Origin: Staphylococcus coagulans | GTDB taxonomy: Bacteria; Bacillota; Bacilli; Staphylococcales; Staphylococcaceae | Direction: 5' to 3' | NCBI RefSeq assembly: GCF_002901995.1 | Contig: NZ_PPQN01000007.1 | Span: 1 to 39,066 of the forward strand | Length of the DNA: 39,066 nt | Shown: in pieces, positions 17,961 through 27,647 of the stretch | Position numbering within the stretch: the first letter of the stretch is position 1 | Layout: every line of letters starts with the position of its first letter | Translations under genes and position numbers: made by a program | The notes under the pieces: generated by a model | What the model saw: only the letters and a program-made list of their open reading frames with translations | What the model was told of the DNA's origin: nothing | The model's database searches: none

Positions 17961-20822
17961 ATGAAGAACGCCATCAAATTATTTCTGATGGACATTAAGA
18001 AGATTGCCAAGACCCCTGGTGCAATCATCATTATCTTAGGATTAGCGATTTTACCATCCTTTTATGCTTGGTTTAACCTGGAAGCAACATGGGATCCTTA
18101 TTCAAATACAAACCACATTAAAGTTGCTGTTGTAAATGAAGACAAGGGTGATACGGTACGTCATAAAAAATTGAATGTTGGTAATCGACTTGAGGATACT
18201 TTGAAAAAAGATACTCATTTTGATTGGCAATTTGTAAGTCGTGAAAAAGCAGATCATGATTTACGTATGGGTAAGTATTACGCAGCACTCTATATTCCAG
18301 AAGGATTTACACACCAAATTACTGGTACGTTACGTAAAGACCCACAACAAGCAAAAGTGGAATATAAAGTGAACCAAAAGCTCAACGCGATTGCGCCTAA
18401 AATGACTGACGCGGGTTCGAGTGAGATTGTGAAAAAGGCCAATCAGAAATTTAATGAAACTGTAACGAAAGTATTGCTTAAAGAGGCAGATCGTTTAGGG
18501 ATTAAACTTGAAGATGAGCTTCCAGCGTATAAAAAAGTTCGTGATGGTATTTATGCTGCGAATAACGCATTACCTAAAATCGAGCGCTTCCGTGAAGGTT
18601 TGATTTACTTAAATGAACATCAAGATCAGCTCGATCAATACGCAGATAAATTCAGAGAGTTAGATCGCTATAAAGACGATGCGGTCAATGCAACTGAGCG
18701 ACTCAACCAGTTGAATGCAAGTATTCCTGCAATCAATGAGCGTGCAAAATTAGTGGTTGCCTTAGAGAATTCACTTCCTGAAATCGAACGTATTTTACAA
18801 GCTGCAAGCAAAGTGCCAAATCGTTTTCCAACAATTAACAAAGGGGTGGACATAGCGATTGGTGGCACAGATAAAGCTTTGAAAGACCTCAACTCAGCAC
18901 AACAGTTGTTACCTTCCATCGAGCAACGTATTCGAGCTTATGGAGAAGTTGTTAACAACGCAAGTCAAGCGAATGACCAGTTAGCGAATGACGTTTCTCG
19001 TGCACAAAATCAACAAGGTCAGCAAGTAAATGTTCAAACAGCGCCACAAAGTACGCACCAATCTCATTATCAGACAAGCCAAGTAAGTACGGCTAATGAC
19101 GCGAGTGGTCAACCATTACCAGATGGACAAGTGATATCGAATGAAGATGTAGCATCTTTAGAGTCTGCCTATTCAAATTCATTGCAAGATGTCAATTCAG
19201 CAACAGCTTCGCAATTAAAAGCGACTCAAGATGATTTGGATGCTGCTAAAAATATGGGCTATGGCATTATCAGCTCAAACGATGCTTCACAATTTAAAGA
19301 GCCGTTGTCTCATCTTATTGCGCGTATGAACCATGCGAATAAAACAATTAGAGATTATCGTGACTTTTTATCAGACGTTGAACGTACAGAAGGCGTTAAT
19401 TTGAGTGAAGCCCAAGCACAATTGAAAACAGCGCAAGATGATATTAAAGAAGCAACGAAACGCTTGAACAAATTAAACGATGCCATTGCAGCAGGTAATT
19501 CTGGTAAGGCAGAAGCGATGGATATCATCAAACGTGTAGATCATATTCAAAAACAAATTAAAGCAGCGCAAAATATGTTAAAAAACGATGTTGCGAATAA
19601 GTTATTGGACGTATCACACGCATTAGGTAAAGCACTAGACAAAGGTGCAGTGACTTTGGATGTTGCACAAGAAAAACTTCAAAAGGTTCAAGCGATTATA
19701 CGTAGTGGCCAAACGATATTATCAGATGCCAATGAACGTTTGAAACGCTTGAGTGATACGTTGCCTGCTGTTGAAGCAGAGTACATTCGTGCAATGTCAG
19801 CAGCGCAAGCTTACTTCCCAGAGTTTAAGAAAAAAGTTCACAATGCGTCTGATTTTGTAAAAAATGATTTACCTGCTCTTGAAAACAAAATTTCTGAAAC
19901 GACACAAACGGTTAATGAAAATTTACCGACAGCATTTGCAAAATATGATCGTTTACGTCAAATTCTAGACGCTAACCAACCGAAAGCGAAGGAAGCGCTG
20001 AGTAATCTTGCGGACTTTGCTAAAAATGATTTTCCAAGCGTTGAAAAAGACTTGAAAAAAGCGAATAAAATATTTAAACAATTAGATAGAGACAATACGA
20101 TTGAAGAGTTGATTGATTTATTACGTAATGACCTCAAAAAACAAGCGGGCGTCATTTCAAATCCAATCGATTTACAAAAAGAAAATGTGTTCCCAGTTAA
20201 AGATTACGGTTCAGCAAGTACGCCATTCTATACGGCACTCTCTATCTGGGTAGGTGCACTGTTACTTGTCAGCTTGCTTACAACACATAATAAGCACCCT
20301 GAATTGAAGCCGTATTTAACAATACGTGAGACTTATTTAGGTAAAATGGGACTATTTGTTGTTATGAATATGATTCAAGCACTTATTGTTTCAATAGGGG
20401 ACATTGTCATTCTGAAAGCATCGGTTGAGTCGGTATGGCTCTTTATTACTATTTGTTTATATTCAGCCATCATTTTCTCGGTTATTGTTTATACATTGGT
20501 TTCTGTATTAGGTAATCCGGGTAAAGCGCTCGCTATCGTATTATTAGTATTACAAATTGCTGGTGGTGGTGGGACATTCCCAATTGAGGTCACACCACAG
20601 TTTTTCCAAACAATCCACCCGTACTTACCATTCTCTTATAGTATTGATGCATTGAGAGAAGCGGTAGGGGGGCCTGTACCTCAAATTTTAGTTTTTAAAT
20701 TAACAATGCTCACACTCTTTGGTATCGGCTTCTTCCTTGTAGGTCTAATCTGTAAACCTTATTTAGATCCTTTAGCACAAGGACTTGCAGACAAAGCTGA
20801 TAAGAGTAACATATTGGAATAA
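17961..20822 (+). CDS. YhgE/Pip-family membrane protein (phage infection protein-like, ABC-2 type)
   Basis: 953-residue membrane protein. One N-terminal helix (about 20-40, IIIILGLAILPSFYAWFN) is followed by an extracytoplasmic region of about 700 residues that is mostly predicted coiled coil. A C-terminal ABC-2-like block of about six helices (about 750-940) contains the SLPI-like GGGGTFPIEVTPQFFQ segment. This is the YhgE/Pip layout shared with Lactococcus Pip (phage receptor) and EsaA of the type VII secretion system. No other ess genes are nearby, so I place it with the stand-alone Pip homologue next to scaH/sasF in S. aureus, of uncertain function. GAGGTGAGGAA precedes the ATG. Monocistronic. 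Confidence 0.88.
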   Translation: MKNAIKLFLMDIKKIAKTPGAIIIILGLAILPSFYAWFNLEATWDPYSNTNHIKVAVVNEDKGDTVRHKKLNVGNRLEDTLKKDTHFDWQFVSREKADHDLRMGKYYAALYIPEGFTHQITGTLRKDPQQAKVEYKVNQKLNAIAPKMTDAGSSEIVKKANQKFNETVTKVLLKEADRLGIKLEDELPAYKKVRDGIYAANNALPKIERFREGLIYLNEHQDQLDQYADKFRELDRYKDDAVNATERLNQLNASIPAINERAKLVVALENSLPEIERILQAASKVPNRFPTINKGVDIAIGGTDKALKDLNSAQQLLPSIEQRIRAYGEVVNNASQANDQLANDVSRAQNQQGQQVNVQTAPQSTHQSHYQTSQVSTANDASGQPLPDGQVISNEDVASLESAYSNSLQDVNSATASQLKATQDDLDAAKNMGYGIISSNDASQFKEPLSHLIARMNHANKTIRDYRDFLSDVERTEGVNLSEAQAQLKTAQDDIKEATKRLNKLNDAIAAGNSGKAEAMDIIKRVDHIQKQIKAAQNMLKNDVANKLLDVSHALGKALDKGAVTLDVAQEKLQKVQAIIRSGQTILSDANERLKRLSDTLPAVEAEYIRAMSAAQAYFPEFKKKVHNASDFVKNDLPALENKISETTQTVNENLPTAFAKYDRLRQILDANQPKAKEALSNLADFAKNDFPSVEKDLKKANKIFKQLDRDNTIEELIDLLRNDLKKQAGVISNPIDLQKENVFPVKDYGSASTPFYTALSIWVGALLLVSLLTTHNKHPELKPYLTIRETYLGKMGLFVVMNMIQALIVSIGDIVILKASVESVWLFITICLYSAIIFSVIVYTLVSVLGNPGKALAIVLLVLQIAGGGGTFPIEVTPQFFQTIHPYLPFSYSIDALREAVGGPVPQILVFKLTMLTLFGIGFFLVGLICKPYLDPLAQGLADKADKSNILE

Positions 20823-20873
20823 TGTTTTGAATGTACTTTTCGACTGAGTTTAAAAATCAAAAGTGAATCAAAT

Positions 20874-20930
20874 AAAAGGTGTAAACCATAGCGCAAAAAT
20901 TGCATTGTGCCCAATGGTTTACACCTTTTT
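20874..20930 (+). terminator. Terminator of the YhgE/Pip gene
   Basis: The 16-base arms AAAAGGTGTAAACCAT (20874-20889) and its complement (20914-20929) are perfect, with a T run. Confidence 0.92.
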
Positions 20931-21041
20931 CGTTTGTAAATACCTAGTTGAATCATATGGTGAACCCTTGGGTCATCCAACGCTTACGAAACTAATTTTT
21001 CATCAAAAGGTGTCAAAGATTGTGACGATAAATTGAAGTGA

Positions 21042-21070
21042 TTGGCAGAGAGAACTTTTTAGTATATAAT
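21042..21070 (+). promoter_or_regulatory. Sigma-A promoter of the methyltransferase gene
   Basis: TTGGCA (21042-21047), 17 bases, then TATAAT (21065-21070), about 38 bases before the start codon. It is one of the clearest housekeeping promoters in the window. Confidence 0.8.
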
Positions 21071-21107
21071 ACATATCGAATTACTAAGAAATAAAAAGGA
21101 GATTGCT

Positions 21108-21743
21108 ATGGAATTCATGGACGTGTTTGAGAAATGGGCAGAAAGATATGATGATACGGTATTTAATACGAGCAAAGAAAATGAATATAAAGATGTCTTT
21201 GAAGGTTATCCTAAGATGTTGGACAAAATTGCACAATTGTCAACAGGAGAGGTATTAGAAATTGGTGCAGGAACAGGGAATTTAACGCAACATTTAATTA
21301 GGCAAGGGCTAGACGTGACGGCAATTGACCCGTCAGAAGATATGAGAGCCATTGCAAACCAAAAAGAAGGCATCCATGTCATAGAAGGTCACTTTTTAAA
21401 AATTCCAGTAGAGAAAAAATTCGATACGATCGTGTCGAGTTTTGCCTTTCATCATTTAGATCATCAAGGTAAACAAGAAGCGCTTAATTATATGAAACAA
21501 TTTTTAAAACCAAATGGACATATCGTTTTTATTGATACGTTATTTGAATCGGAAATGAATAAAAATCAAATCATTCAATTTTACACAGATAAAATGTATG
21601 TCAATTTAGTCGAGGACTTACAAACTGAATACTATCCATTTAAAGATGAACTTGAAAAGATTGTAGAATCGGCAAATGGCACTTCAGAACTTGAACAACA
21701 AAATCGTTTTGCTTGGTTGATTCATATGAAATTTGGGCATTAA
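21108..21743 (+). CDS. Class I SAM-dependent methyltransferase, YrrT-like
   Basis: 211-residue cytoplasmic methyltransferase. The SAM-binding motif I is VLEIGAGTGNL (about 46-56), an acidic residue follows in VTAIDPSEDM, and TIVSSFAFHHLDHQGK marks motif II/post-I. Opening (FEKWAERYDDTVF) and closing segments resemble B. subtilis YrrT, which sits with the mtnN-mccAB methionine-to-cysteine genes; those are not next to it here. The actual substrate is not known. AAGGAG lies seven bases before ATG 21108. The DUF2200 gene starts 28 bases after the stop and is probably co-transcribed. Confidence 0.85.
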   Translation: MEFMDVFEKWAERYDDTVFNTSKENEYKDVFEGYPKMLDKIAQLSTGEVLEIGAGTGNLTQHLIRQGLDVTAIDPSEDMRAIANQKEGIHVIEGHFLKIPVEKKFDTIVSSFAFHHLDHQGKQEALNYMKQFLKPNGHIVFIDTLFESEMNKNQIIQFYTDKMYVNLVEDLQTEYYPFKDELEKIVESANGTSELEQQNRFAWLIHMKFGH

Positions 21744-21771
21744 TGTGAAAACAAAAGGTGGCGTGTATGCG

Positions 21772-22122
21772 ATGACATACCATATTTATCATGTGGAAGT
21801 AAATGAAGTTTATCCCTATTATGTGCGTAAAGTGAATAAAGTAGGTAGTACGTATCAAGATGTTAATGAAATCATTTGTTGGCTCACAGGTTATTCTCAA
21901 GATATGCTTGAGTCAAATTTAAAAAATGGAACGACATTTGAGATGTTTTTTAAGCAAGCGCCGCATCTGAATCCACAGCGTAAAAAAATAAAAGGGATAT
22001 TTTGTGGTGAACGAATTGAAGAAATGGAGCCATCACTCATGAAAGAAATTCGTTATTTAGACAAAATGATTGATGAGCGGTCACGTGGGCGTTCAATGAA
22101 GCAAATTTTTCGAGAAGATTAA
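21772..22122 (+). CDS. DUF2200 family protein
   Basis: 116-residue soluble protein matching DUF2200. The features are an N-terminal YHIYHVEVNEVYPYYVRK segment, the near-invariant VNEIICWLTGYSQ, FEMFFKQAPHLNPQR, then EEMEPSLMKEIRYLDKMIDE and a short basic C terminus. The function is unknown. I chose ATG 21772 after AAAGGTGG rather than GTG 21733, which overlaps the previous gene and lacks a site. It follows the methyltransferase closely. Confidence 0.85.
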   Translation: MTYHIYHVEVNEVYPYYVRKVNKVGSTYQDVNEIICWLTGYSQDMLESNLKNGTTFEMFFKQAPHLNPQRKKIKGIFCGERIEEMEPSLMKEIRYLDKMIDERSRGRSMKQIFRED

Positions 22123-22270
22123 ATCTAATTGCCAAAGAATAATAAGACAAAAGGTTACGGATGATGTTCCAGAGATTCTTAAGATAGCGTCTGGCTAAGG
22201 TGTATGGATTTACATTGAAGGTCAGATGCTTTTTATTGGTGTCCGATGCTTAGAGAAAAGTTGATAAATA

Positions 22271-22304
22271 AAAAAGGCGCCTCTTGACTTGAGCGCAAGA
22301 GGCG
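22271..22304 (-). terminator. Terminator of the YozE-like gene
   Basis: Read on the minus strand, CGCCTCTTG and CAAGAGGCG form a 9-bp stem followed by TTTTTTATTTAT, downstream of the minus-strand small gene. Confidence 0.82.
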
Positions 22305-22351
22305 TTGTTAGAGGTGATACATTCCATATAAAGTGAATGTGAGGTCTTCAT

Positions 22352-22567
22352 TTAGCTTTGTCCAAATTGCAAATAAATTGCAATCGCTCGTTTAATTACA
22401 GCTAAATTCAATTGACCGAGACATGAAGCTTCACGAAAGCATGCTAATATTTCATCGGACGTATGAAGCTCCTTAGGAAATCTAGCATCTGCATGCATAT
22501 GTCTCGCCAAATCACCTAATGGGGTATCATCACCAATGTAAATCTGCATATATTCATAAAAGCTCAA
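22352..22567 (-). CDS. YozE/SAM-like small protein
   Basis: 71-residue protein that looks like the staphylococcal sterile-alpha-motif-like/YozE group: it begins with SFYEYMQIYIGDDTPLGDLA, has FPKELHTSDEI in the middle, and ends in a short helical stretch. The function is not known. The GTG at 22579 overlaps the GAGGTG ribosome site itself, so I chose TTG 22567, nine bases after that site, which yields the family start M-S-F-Y. It is transcribed alone, with its own terminator at 22271-22304. Confidence 0.72.
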   Translation of the reverse strand: MSFYEYMQIYIGDDTPLGDLARHMHADARFPKELHTSDEILACFREASCLGQLNLAVIKRAIAIYLQFGQS

Positions 22568-22769
22568 GTATTTAATCACCTCATTTACGAGCTAAAAAGT
22601 ATTATAACATAAAGTACAAGTTCAAAGTTGAAAAATTTTTGTCCCGTACAAATTATATGGTTTAACGAGGCTTGCTATGAAAACAAGATGCGTGCGAGCA
22701 ATTCATCGAGCTAATGATTTATGTTATATTTTATGTAACAATGATATTTTTTATAAGTGGGGGAGCATA

Positions 22770-23516
22770 ATGATTCAAGCAGACCAAATACTAGATAAAA
22801 TGAAAAACCAAAAAATTAATTATGATAAAGTTTTACGAAAAATGATCATGAACTGGGAAAGAGAAAATGAGCGTCCATCCATACTATTGCATAGTTGTTG
22901 TGCGCCATGTAGCACCTATACACTTGAGTTTTTGACAGAACATGCAGACGTTGCGATTTACTTTGCGAATCCTAATATTCATCCTAAAAATGAGTATCTT
23001 CGTCGTGCGCGTGTACAAGAAAAATTTGTCAATGACTTTAATGAACGTACGGGAAGTCATGTAAAATATATCGAAGCGCCATATGAACCACATGTATTTA
23101 TGAAAATGGCTAAATCCCGTGGGTTAACTGAAGAACCTGAAGGCGGTGCACGTTGTTCAGCATGTTTTGGCATGCGCCTTGAAATGGTAGCTGAAGCCGC
23201 AGTTGAAATGGGGTACGATTACTTTGGTAGTGCAATCACATTGTCACCTAAAAAAAATGCGCAATTAATTAATGAGATTGGCTTAGATGTACAACAAATT
23301 TATGATGTGAAATATTTACCGAGCGACTTCAAAAAAAATAAAGGATACGAGCGTTCTATTACGATGTGTCAAGATTATGATATTTTTCGACAATGTTACT
23401 GTGGCTGTGTTTTTGCTGCCCAACAACAAGGTATCGACTTTAAGACAATTAATCAACAAGCAAAACGCTTTTTAGATCATTTAGACCAACAAAAGCAAAC
23501 GGTTTCTGAAAGCTGA
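22770..23516 (+). CDS. queH: Epoxyqueuosine reductase QueH
   Basis: Performs the last step of queuosine synthesis, reducing epoxyqueuosine in tRNA to queuosine; it is the non-cobalamin alternative to QueG. The 248-residue protein carries the DUF208 cysteine set that binds iron-sulfur and iron: HSCCAPCS (C43, C44, C47), ARCSACF and the late RQCYCGCVFAAQQQG. I chose ATG 22770 after GGGGGAG; the in-frame ATG 22677 would add 31 residues with no homology to the family and no site. No other queuosine genes (queC, tgt, queA) are nearby. Confidence 0.92.
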   Translation: MIQADQILDKMKNQKINYDKVLRKMIMNWERENERPSILLHSCCAPCSTYTLEFLTEHADVAIYFANPNIHPKNEYLRRARVQEKFVNDFNERTGSHVKYIEAPYEPHVFMKMAKSRGLTEEPEGGARCSACFGMRLEMVAEAAVEMGYDYFGSAITLSPKKNAQLINEIGLDVQQIYDVKYLPSDFKKNKGYERSITMCQDYDIFRQCYCGCVFAAQQQGIDFKTINQQAKRFLDHLDQQKQTVSES

Positions 23517-23517
23517 T

Positions 23518-23550
23518 TTGGTGCTTAAATATTTTTTTGATATAATATCA
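23518..23550 (+). promoter_or_regulatory. nikA promoter with palindrome over the -10
   Basis: TTGGTG (23518-23523), 17 bases, TATAAT (23541-23546). The -10 is embedded in a perfect 6-1-6 palindrome TGATATAATATCA (23538-23550), which could be an operator for a metal-sensing regulator, though its AT content makes chance possible. Confidence 0.55.
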
Positions 23551-23597
23551 TAGTTAATTATTTTATTCTTAAATAGAGAGAAAGAAGGCATTTAACT

Positions 23598-25085
23598 ATG
23601 AAATATAAGCGTTCAGTGGCATTATTTACGACGGCCTCATTATTGTTAGCAAGTTGTGGAACTTCTTCCCATTCTAACGAAAAAATATTGGATATTGAGC
23701 TCCCTTTGAAAACAACTTCAATTGCCCCTTTTGAAACAGACGTTCCTGTTCGAGTCGGTGCGGCAGAAACGCTATTTAAAGTTTCAAAAAATGGTGAGAT
23801 TCAACCTTGGTTAGCACAATCGTATCATTACAATTCGTCCGACCAGTTAGAAATAAAACTTAAAGATCATATCCATTTCCAAAATGGGGTACCACTGACG
23901 GGAGAAAAAGTTAAAAAAAGTTTAGAAACGGCATTGAAGAAGAGTCCTTTTGTCAAATCTACACTACCCATCAAAAGTATTAAGGCTCAAGGCCAAAAAG
24001 TAACAATTACAACAAAATCATCTTATCCTGAACTCGCCTCTGAATTAGCAAATCCTTATGTGGCGATTTTTGACGTGGATGCTAAAACAGATTTAAATGC
24101 ACATCCTATAGGAACGGGACCTTATCAAATCAAAAGTTATCAACGTTCTCAGAAAATCAGTCTAGACCGAAATTCCAAATATTGGCATGGACAACCCAAA
24201 CTTGATGGCGTGAATGTCACTTATCAAGAAGATGGAAATGCGCGTGTCAGTCATCTAGAATCTGGACAAGCCGATTTAATCACAGATGTCCCTGTTAATC
24301 GTATTCAGCAATTAGCCAAGTCAGATCGAACAAAAATAGCGCGTGTATCGGGTTATCGAACACAGATGGTCGTTTATAATCAAGTAAGTAAAAAGATGAC
24401 ACGCCCTGTCCGCCAAGCATTAGATGCGGTCATTGATAGAAAAGGTATTGCAGAGGAAATTTCGAAAGGCTTTGCCCAGCCGGCTACGGGTCCTTTTAAT
24501 GACCATCTTGATTTTATTAAGCATCAAGCAGTGAAAAAACAAAATATACAAGATGCAAGGGCGATAATGGAAAAAGAAGGTTATAGTGATACCCACCCTT
24601 TAAAAATTCAATTGATTACATATGAAGGTCGTCCAGAATTACCTAAAATGGCACAGGTCATTCAGTCGGACGCCAAAAAAGCCCATATCGATATAGATAT
24701 CCGAACAGTTGATGATATTGAAGGTTATTTAGCAGATCGTTCCCAATGGGATGCAACAATGTATAGCTTTGGAACGATTCCGCGTGGGGATACGGGTTAC
24801 TTCTTCAATCAAGCTTACCATCAAGATGGTTCGGTCAATAAAGGTGCCTATAAAAATTCAAAAGTGACGGCAATGATTGAACAATTAAATCATACGGTCA
24901 ATCAAGCTCAACGTGAAAAACTATCTAATGACATTATTGAAACAGCGGCACGTGATATACCAGCAAGTTATATTACTTACAATGATACAGTTGATGGTCT
25001 AAACAGAAATGTGAGTCACTTTAAAGCAACACCAGAAGGTATATATTTAGTAGATGAAAAGGTTGATATGACAAATGCTCATTAA
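23598..25085 (+). CDS. nikA: Nickel-type ABC transporter substrate-binding lipoprotein
   Basis: 495-residue extracellular solute-binding protein of family 5 (SBP_bac_5), anchored by lipid at C20 (LLLASCG lipobox). The family signature region is IQPWLAQSYHY...LKDHIHFQNGVPLTGEKVKKSLE, and the inter-domain segment is PIGTGPYQIKSY. The partner ATPases in this operon resemble S. aureus NikD and NikE, so I call it NikA, capturing nickel (probably as a chelate) or a related metal complex. A peptide substrate cannot be excluded from sequence. Its stop overlaps nikB by 11 bases. Start ATG 23598 with a GAAGG site. Confidence 0.8.
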   Translation: MKYKRSVALFTTASLLLASCGTSSHSNEKILDIELPLKTTSIAPFETDVPVRVGAAETLFKVSKNGEIQPWLAQSYHYNSSDQLEIKLKDHIHFQNGVPLTGEKVKKSLETALKKSPFVKSTLPIKSIKAQGQKVTITTKSSYPELASELANPYVAIFDVDAKTDLNAHPIGTGPYQIKSYQRSQKISLDRNSKYWHGQPKLDGVNVTYQEDGNARVSHLESGQADLITDVPVNRIQQLAKSDRTKIARVSGYRTQMVVYNQVSKKMTRPVRQALDAVIDRKGIAEEISKGFAQPATGPFNDHLDFIKHQAVKKQNIQDARAIMEKEGYSDTHPLKIQLITYEGRPELPKMAQVIQSDAKKAHIDIDIRTVDDIEGYLADRSQWDATMYSFGTIPRGDTGYFFNQAYHQDGSVNKGAYKNSKVTAMIEQLNHTVNQAQREKLSNDIIETAARDIPASYITYNDTVDGLNRNVSHFKATPEGIYLVDEKVDMTNAH

Positions 25086-26064
25086 AAGATTTGTTCGGCT
25101 GATCATTAAAATGATCAGTGTACTGTGGATTTTATCAACGATTACTTTTATTTTAATGAAGTTGACGCCAGGCGATCCAGTAGTTCACATGCTTCATGTT
25201 GGAGAAGCAAATGTGTCACAGTCGACTATCAATGCCACGCGCCAAGCGTATGGTTTAAATGATCAATGGCTTATACAATATGGGCGATGGTTAGGACACG
25301 TGCTTCATTTTGATTTTGGTGAGAGCTATCAAACACATGAACCCGTGCTCAAAGCGCTTATTTTTCATGTGCAACCTACAATAATGATAGCTATATTGAC
25401 GATAATGGTCGTTATGATGACAGCATTACCTCTAGGGACATGGGCAGGGTGTCACCCAAATAGTAAAATGGATCGATTGATTCGTATCACGACATCGATG
25501 ACGGTTAGTCTTCCGTCATTCTTTTTAGGTATTGTTCTCATTCATATCTTTGCAGTCCGTTTAAACATTTTACCTGCATCTGGGTATACTTCGCCCATTC
25601 ACTTGGTGTTACCGGTGATGGCAATGAGTATTGGAATGAGCGCCTATTATATTCGATTGATGAGATCTACAGTGATGAACTTGTATCAAAGTCGAGAAGT
25701 TGCGGCTTCACGTTTACGCGGTGTGTCTGAACGGTACATATTTTTTACAGATATATTGAAACCTGCACTCGTTCCTGTCGTGACCATATTAGGCTTATCT
25801 ATAGGAAGTTTAGTAGGTGGGACGGTAGTGATAGAACGTGTATTTAGTATTCCGGGATTAGGGCAATTTTTAGTAGATAGTGTGCGTGCGAGAGACTATC
25901 CCGTCATTCAAGGTATTGTGTTAATGATGGGTGTGATTGTGGTCTTGGCGAATATGTTAAGCGACATGCTGATTTTGTTTTTAGATCCAAAGCAACGTTT
26001 ACAACATCAAAAGACAGAACCTATACAAATAGAAACAGCTGAATATGAGGTGTCTTCACAATGA
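25075..26064 (+). CDS. nikB: Nickel-type ABC transporter permease NikB
   Basis: 329-residue inner permease of the DppB/NikB type with about six membrane helices. The N-terminal TFILMKLTPGDP is the family mark. The BPD_transp_1 coupling loop is near residues 210-240 (AASRLRGVSERYIFFTDILKP, in two parts). The GLGQFLVDSVRARDYPVIQG segment near the C terminus is typical. It forms the membrane channel with NikC. It overlaps nikA by 11 bases and nikC by four. Confidence 0.85.
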   Translation: MLIKRFVRLIIKMISVLWILSTITFILMKLTPGDPVVHMLHVGEANVSQSTINATRQAYGLNDQWLIQYGRWLGHVLHFDFGESYQTHEPVLKALIFHVQPTIMIAILTIMVVMMTALPLGTWAGCHPNSKMDRLIRITTSMTVSLPSFFLGIVLIHIFAVRLNILPASGYTSPIHLVLPVMAMSIGMSAYYIRLMRSTVMNLYQSREVAASRLRGVSERYIFFTDILKPALVPVVTILGLSIGSLVGGTVVIERVFSIPGLGQFLVDSVRARDYPVIQGIVLMMGVIVVLANMLSDMLILFLDPKQRLQHQKTEPIQIETAEYEVSSQ

Positions 26065-26885
26065 TGAATCAACGACGTCATTTACCTTTCATTGTGTGGG
26101 TATGTATCGGTTATTTATGTTTACTCATTGTTGCACAAGGGATTGTTTCGAAACAGGCTGCCTTTGATGTGAAACTAGATGAAAGTCTTTTACCTATCAG
26201 TGCAGCACACTGGTTAGGCACAGATGATTATGGCCGGGATTTGTTAGCACGTCTTTTGATAGGGGCGCGGTACACGTTGTTAATTAGCTTGTTAACACTG
26301 TTATTAACGATACTGGTGGGTGTGCCAATAGGGATGCTCGCGGGCTATTTTAAAGGAAAATTAGATAAAATGATCATGCGTATCATTGATATTGGTTTAA
26401 GTATTCCTGAATTTGTATTAGTGATTGCAATGGCCAGTCTGTTAAAGCCAAGCATTTGGAATATTGTATTCGCCATGATTTTGTTAAGATGGATGACTTA
26501 TGCGCGCTTATCACGGACCATTGTTAAAAGTGTAAGCGACAAGGATTATATTAGGATGGCAAAATTTTATAAAGTGCCTACGCCCATCATTATATGGCGA
26601 CATTGTTTGCCACACGTGTTGCCTTCGATTTTAGTAGTGGCTACTGTTGATTTTGGTAAAATTATTTTATATATCTCGGCACTTTCATTTCTTGGATTAG
26701 GAGCGCAACCACCTTTACCTGAATGGGGCGCCATGCTGAATGCAGGTCGTGATTTTATGACTTCAGCTCCCCTATTATTGTTTGCACCCGCGGTGATGAT
26801 TACGGTTACGATTTTAATTTTCCAGCTGACAGGTGATGCCTTACGTGACTATTTTACAAGAAAGGAGCGTCACTTTAGTGGATAA
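26061..26885 (+). CDS. nikC: Nickel-type ABC transporter permease NikC
   Basis: 274-residue DppC/NikC-type permease and partner of NikB. HWLGTDDYGRDLLARLL (about 52-68) is the hallmark of this family. About five helices follow, with the coupling loop around RMAKFYKVPTPIIIWRHCLPH and a C-terminal GLGAQPPLPEWGAML. The start overlaps the nikB stop (ATG 26061, or the adjacent ATG 26064). It also overlaps nikD by eight bases. Confidence 0.86.
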   Translation: MMNQRRHLPFIVWVCIGYLCLLIVAQGIVSKQAAFDVKLDESLLPISAAHWLGTDDYGRDLLARLLIGARYTLLISLLTLLLTILVGVPIGMLAGYFKGKLDKMIMRIIDIGLSIPEFVLVIAMASLLKPSIWNIVFAMILLRWMTYARLSRTIVKSVSDKDYIRMAKFYKVPTPIIIWRHCLPHVLPSILVVATVDFGKIILYISALSFLGLGAQPPLPEWGAMLNAGRDFMTSAPLLLFAPAVMITVTILIFQLTGDALRDYFTRKERHFSG

Positions 26886-27642
26886 ATTACTTGAAATTCG
26901 TGATTGGACGATTCATGATGCAGAAAAAACGATCGTTCAAAATATCGACTTCACGCTTTATACTTCACAAGTGAATCTATTAATTGGCGAGAGCGGTGCT
27001 GGCAAGAGCATGCTTATTAAAAGTTTGCTCGGTGTCTTGCCAGAGCGATGTCGCGTTTCCTATCAAGCGTTTTTATATCGAAACGTATCTGAACGCACAC
27101 TCAAACCCTACTTAGGGCGACATATTGGCTATATTTCACAAGACTATACGCATAGTTTTAATGACCACATGCCCATCAAGAAGCAACTCATTGGCATTTA
27201 TCGTCAACACTATCAAGTTTCACATGAAACGGCTGAAGCCCATGTTCAAGCAGCTTTAGGGTGGGTCGGATTAGAAGCAATAGATTTATCAAAACGATAC
27301 CGATTTATGTTATCAGGAGGACAACTGGAGCGTGTCTTAATTGCGAGTGTTATGATGCTAGAGCCTTCACTTATAATAGCAGATGAACCGACAGCGGCAT
27401 TAGATGTCGTTACAGGACATCAAATTATGACCTTACTTTGTGATTTAGCGCAATCACATCAAGTCACTTTATTGATTGTGACGCACAACTTAGCACACGT
27501 TGCACGTTTTAGTGATTATATTTACGTCATGAAACAGGGGCAACTCATCGACAAGGGGACATGGTCACATTTTAATTCGGCGACTGTACACCCTTATAGT
27601 GCGAAACTTTTAAGCTATCGTCATCCGTTACAGAAGGGGTGA
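26878..27642 (+). CDS. nikD: Nickel-type ABC transporter ATP-binding protein NikD
   Basis: 254-residue ATPase. Walker A GESGAGKSM, Q-loop at YISQDYTHSFNDH, signature LSGGQLERV, Walker B LIIADEPTAALD and the switch histidine in VTHNLAH are all intact. The central part (W-V-GLEA...LSGGQLERVLIASVMMLEP) follows S. aureus NikD as I recall it. I chose GTG 26878: AAAGGAG is nine bases upstream, giving MDKLLEIRD, and the size fits the 257 residues of S. aureus NikD. An earlier in-frame ATG (26833) lies inside nikC without a site. nikE starts five bases after the stop. Confidence 0.88.
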   Translation: MDKLLEIRDWTIHDAEKTIVQNIDFTLYTSQVNLLIGESGAGKSMLIKSLLGVLPERCRVSYQAFLYRNVSERTLKPYLGRHIGYISQDYTHSFNDHMPIKKQLIGIYRQHYQVSHETAEAHVQAALGWVGLEAIDLSKRYRFMLSGGQLERVLIASVMMLEPSLIIADEPTAALDVVTGHQIMTLLCDLAQSHQVTLLIVTHNLAHVARFSDYIYVMKQGQLIDKGTWSHFNSATVHPYSAKLLSYRHPLQKG

Positions 27643-27647
27643 GTTGA

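Noticed and set aside
17961..20822. EsaA of a type VII secretion cluster
   Set aside because: It has the same YhgE/Pip architecture, but no esxA, essA, essB or essC lies nearby and the neighbours are those of the stand-alone Pip homologue.
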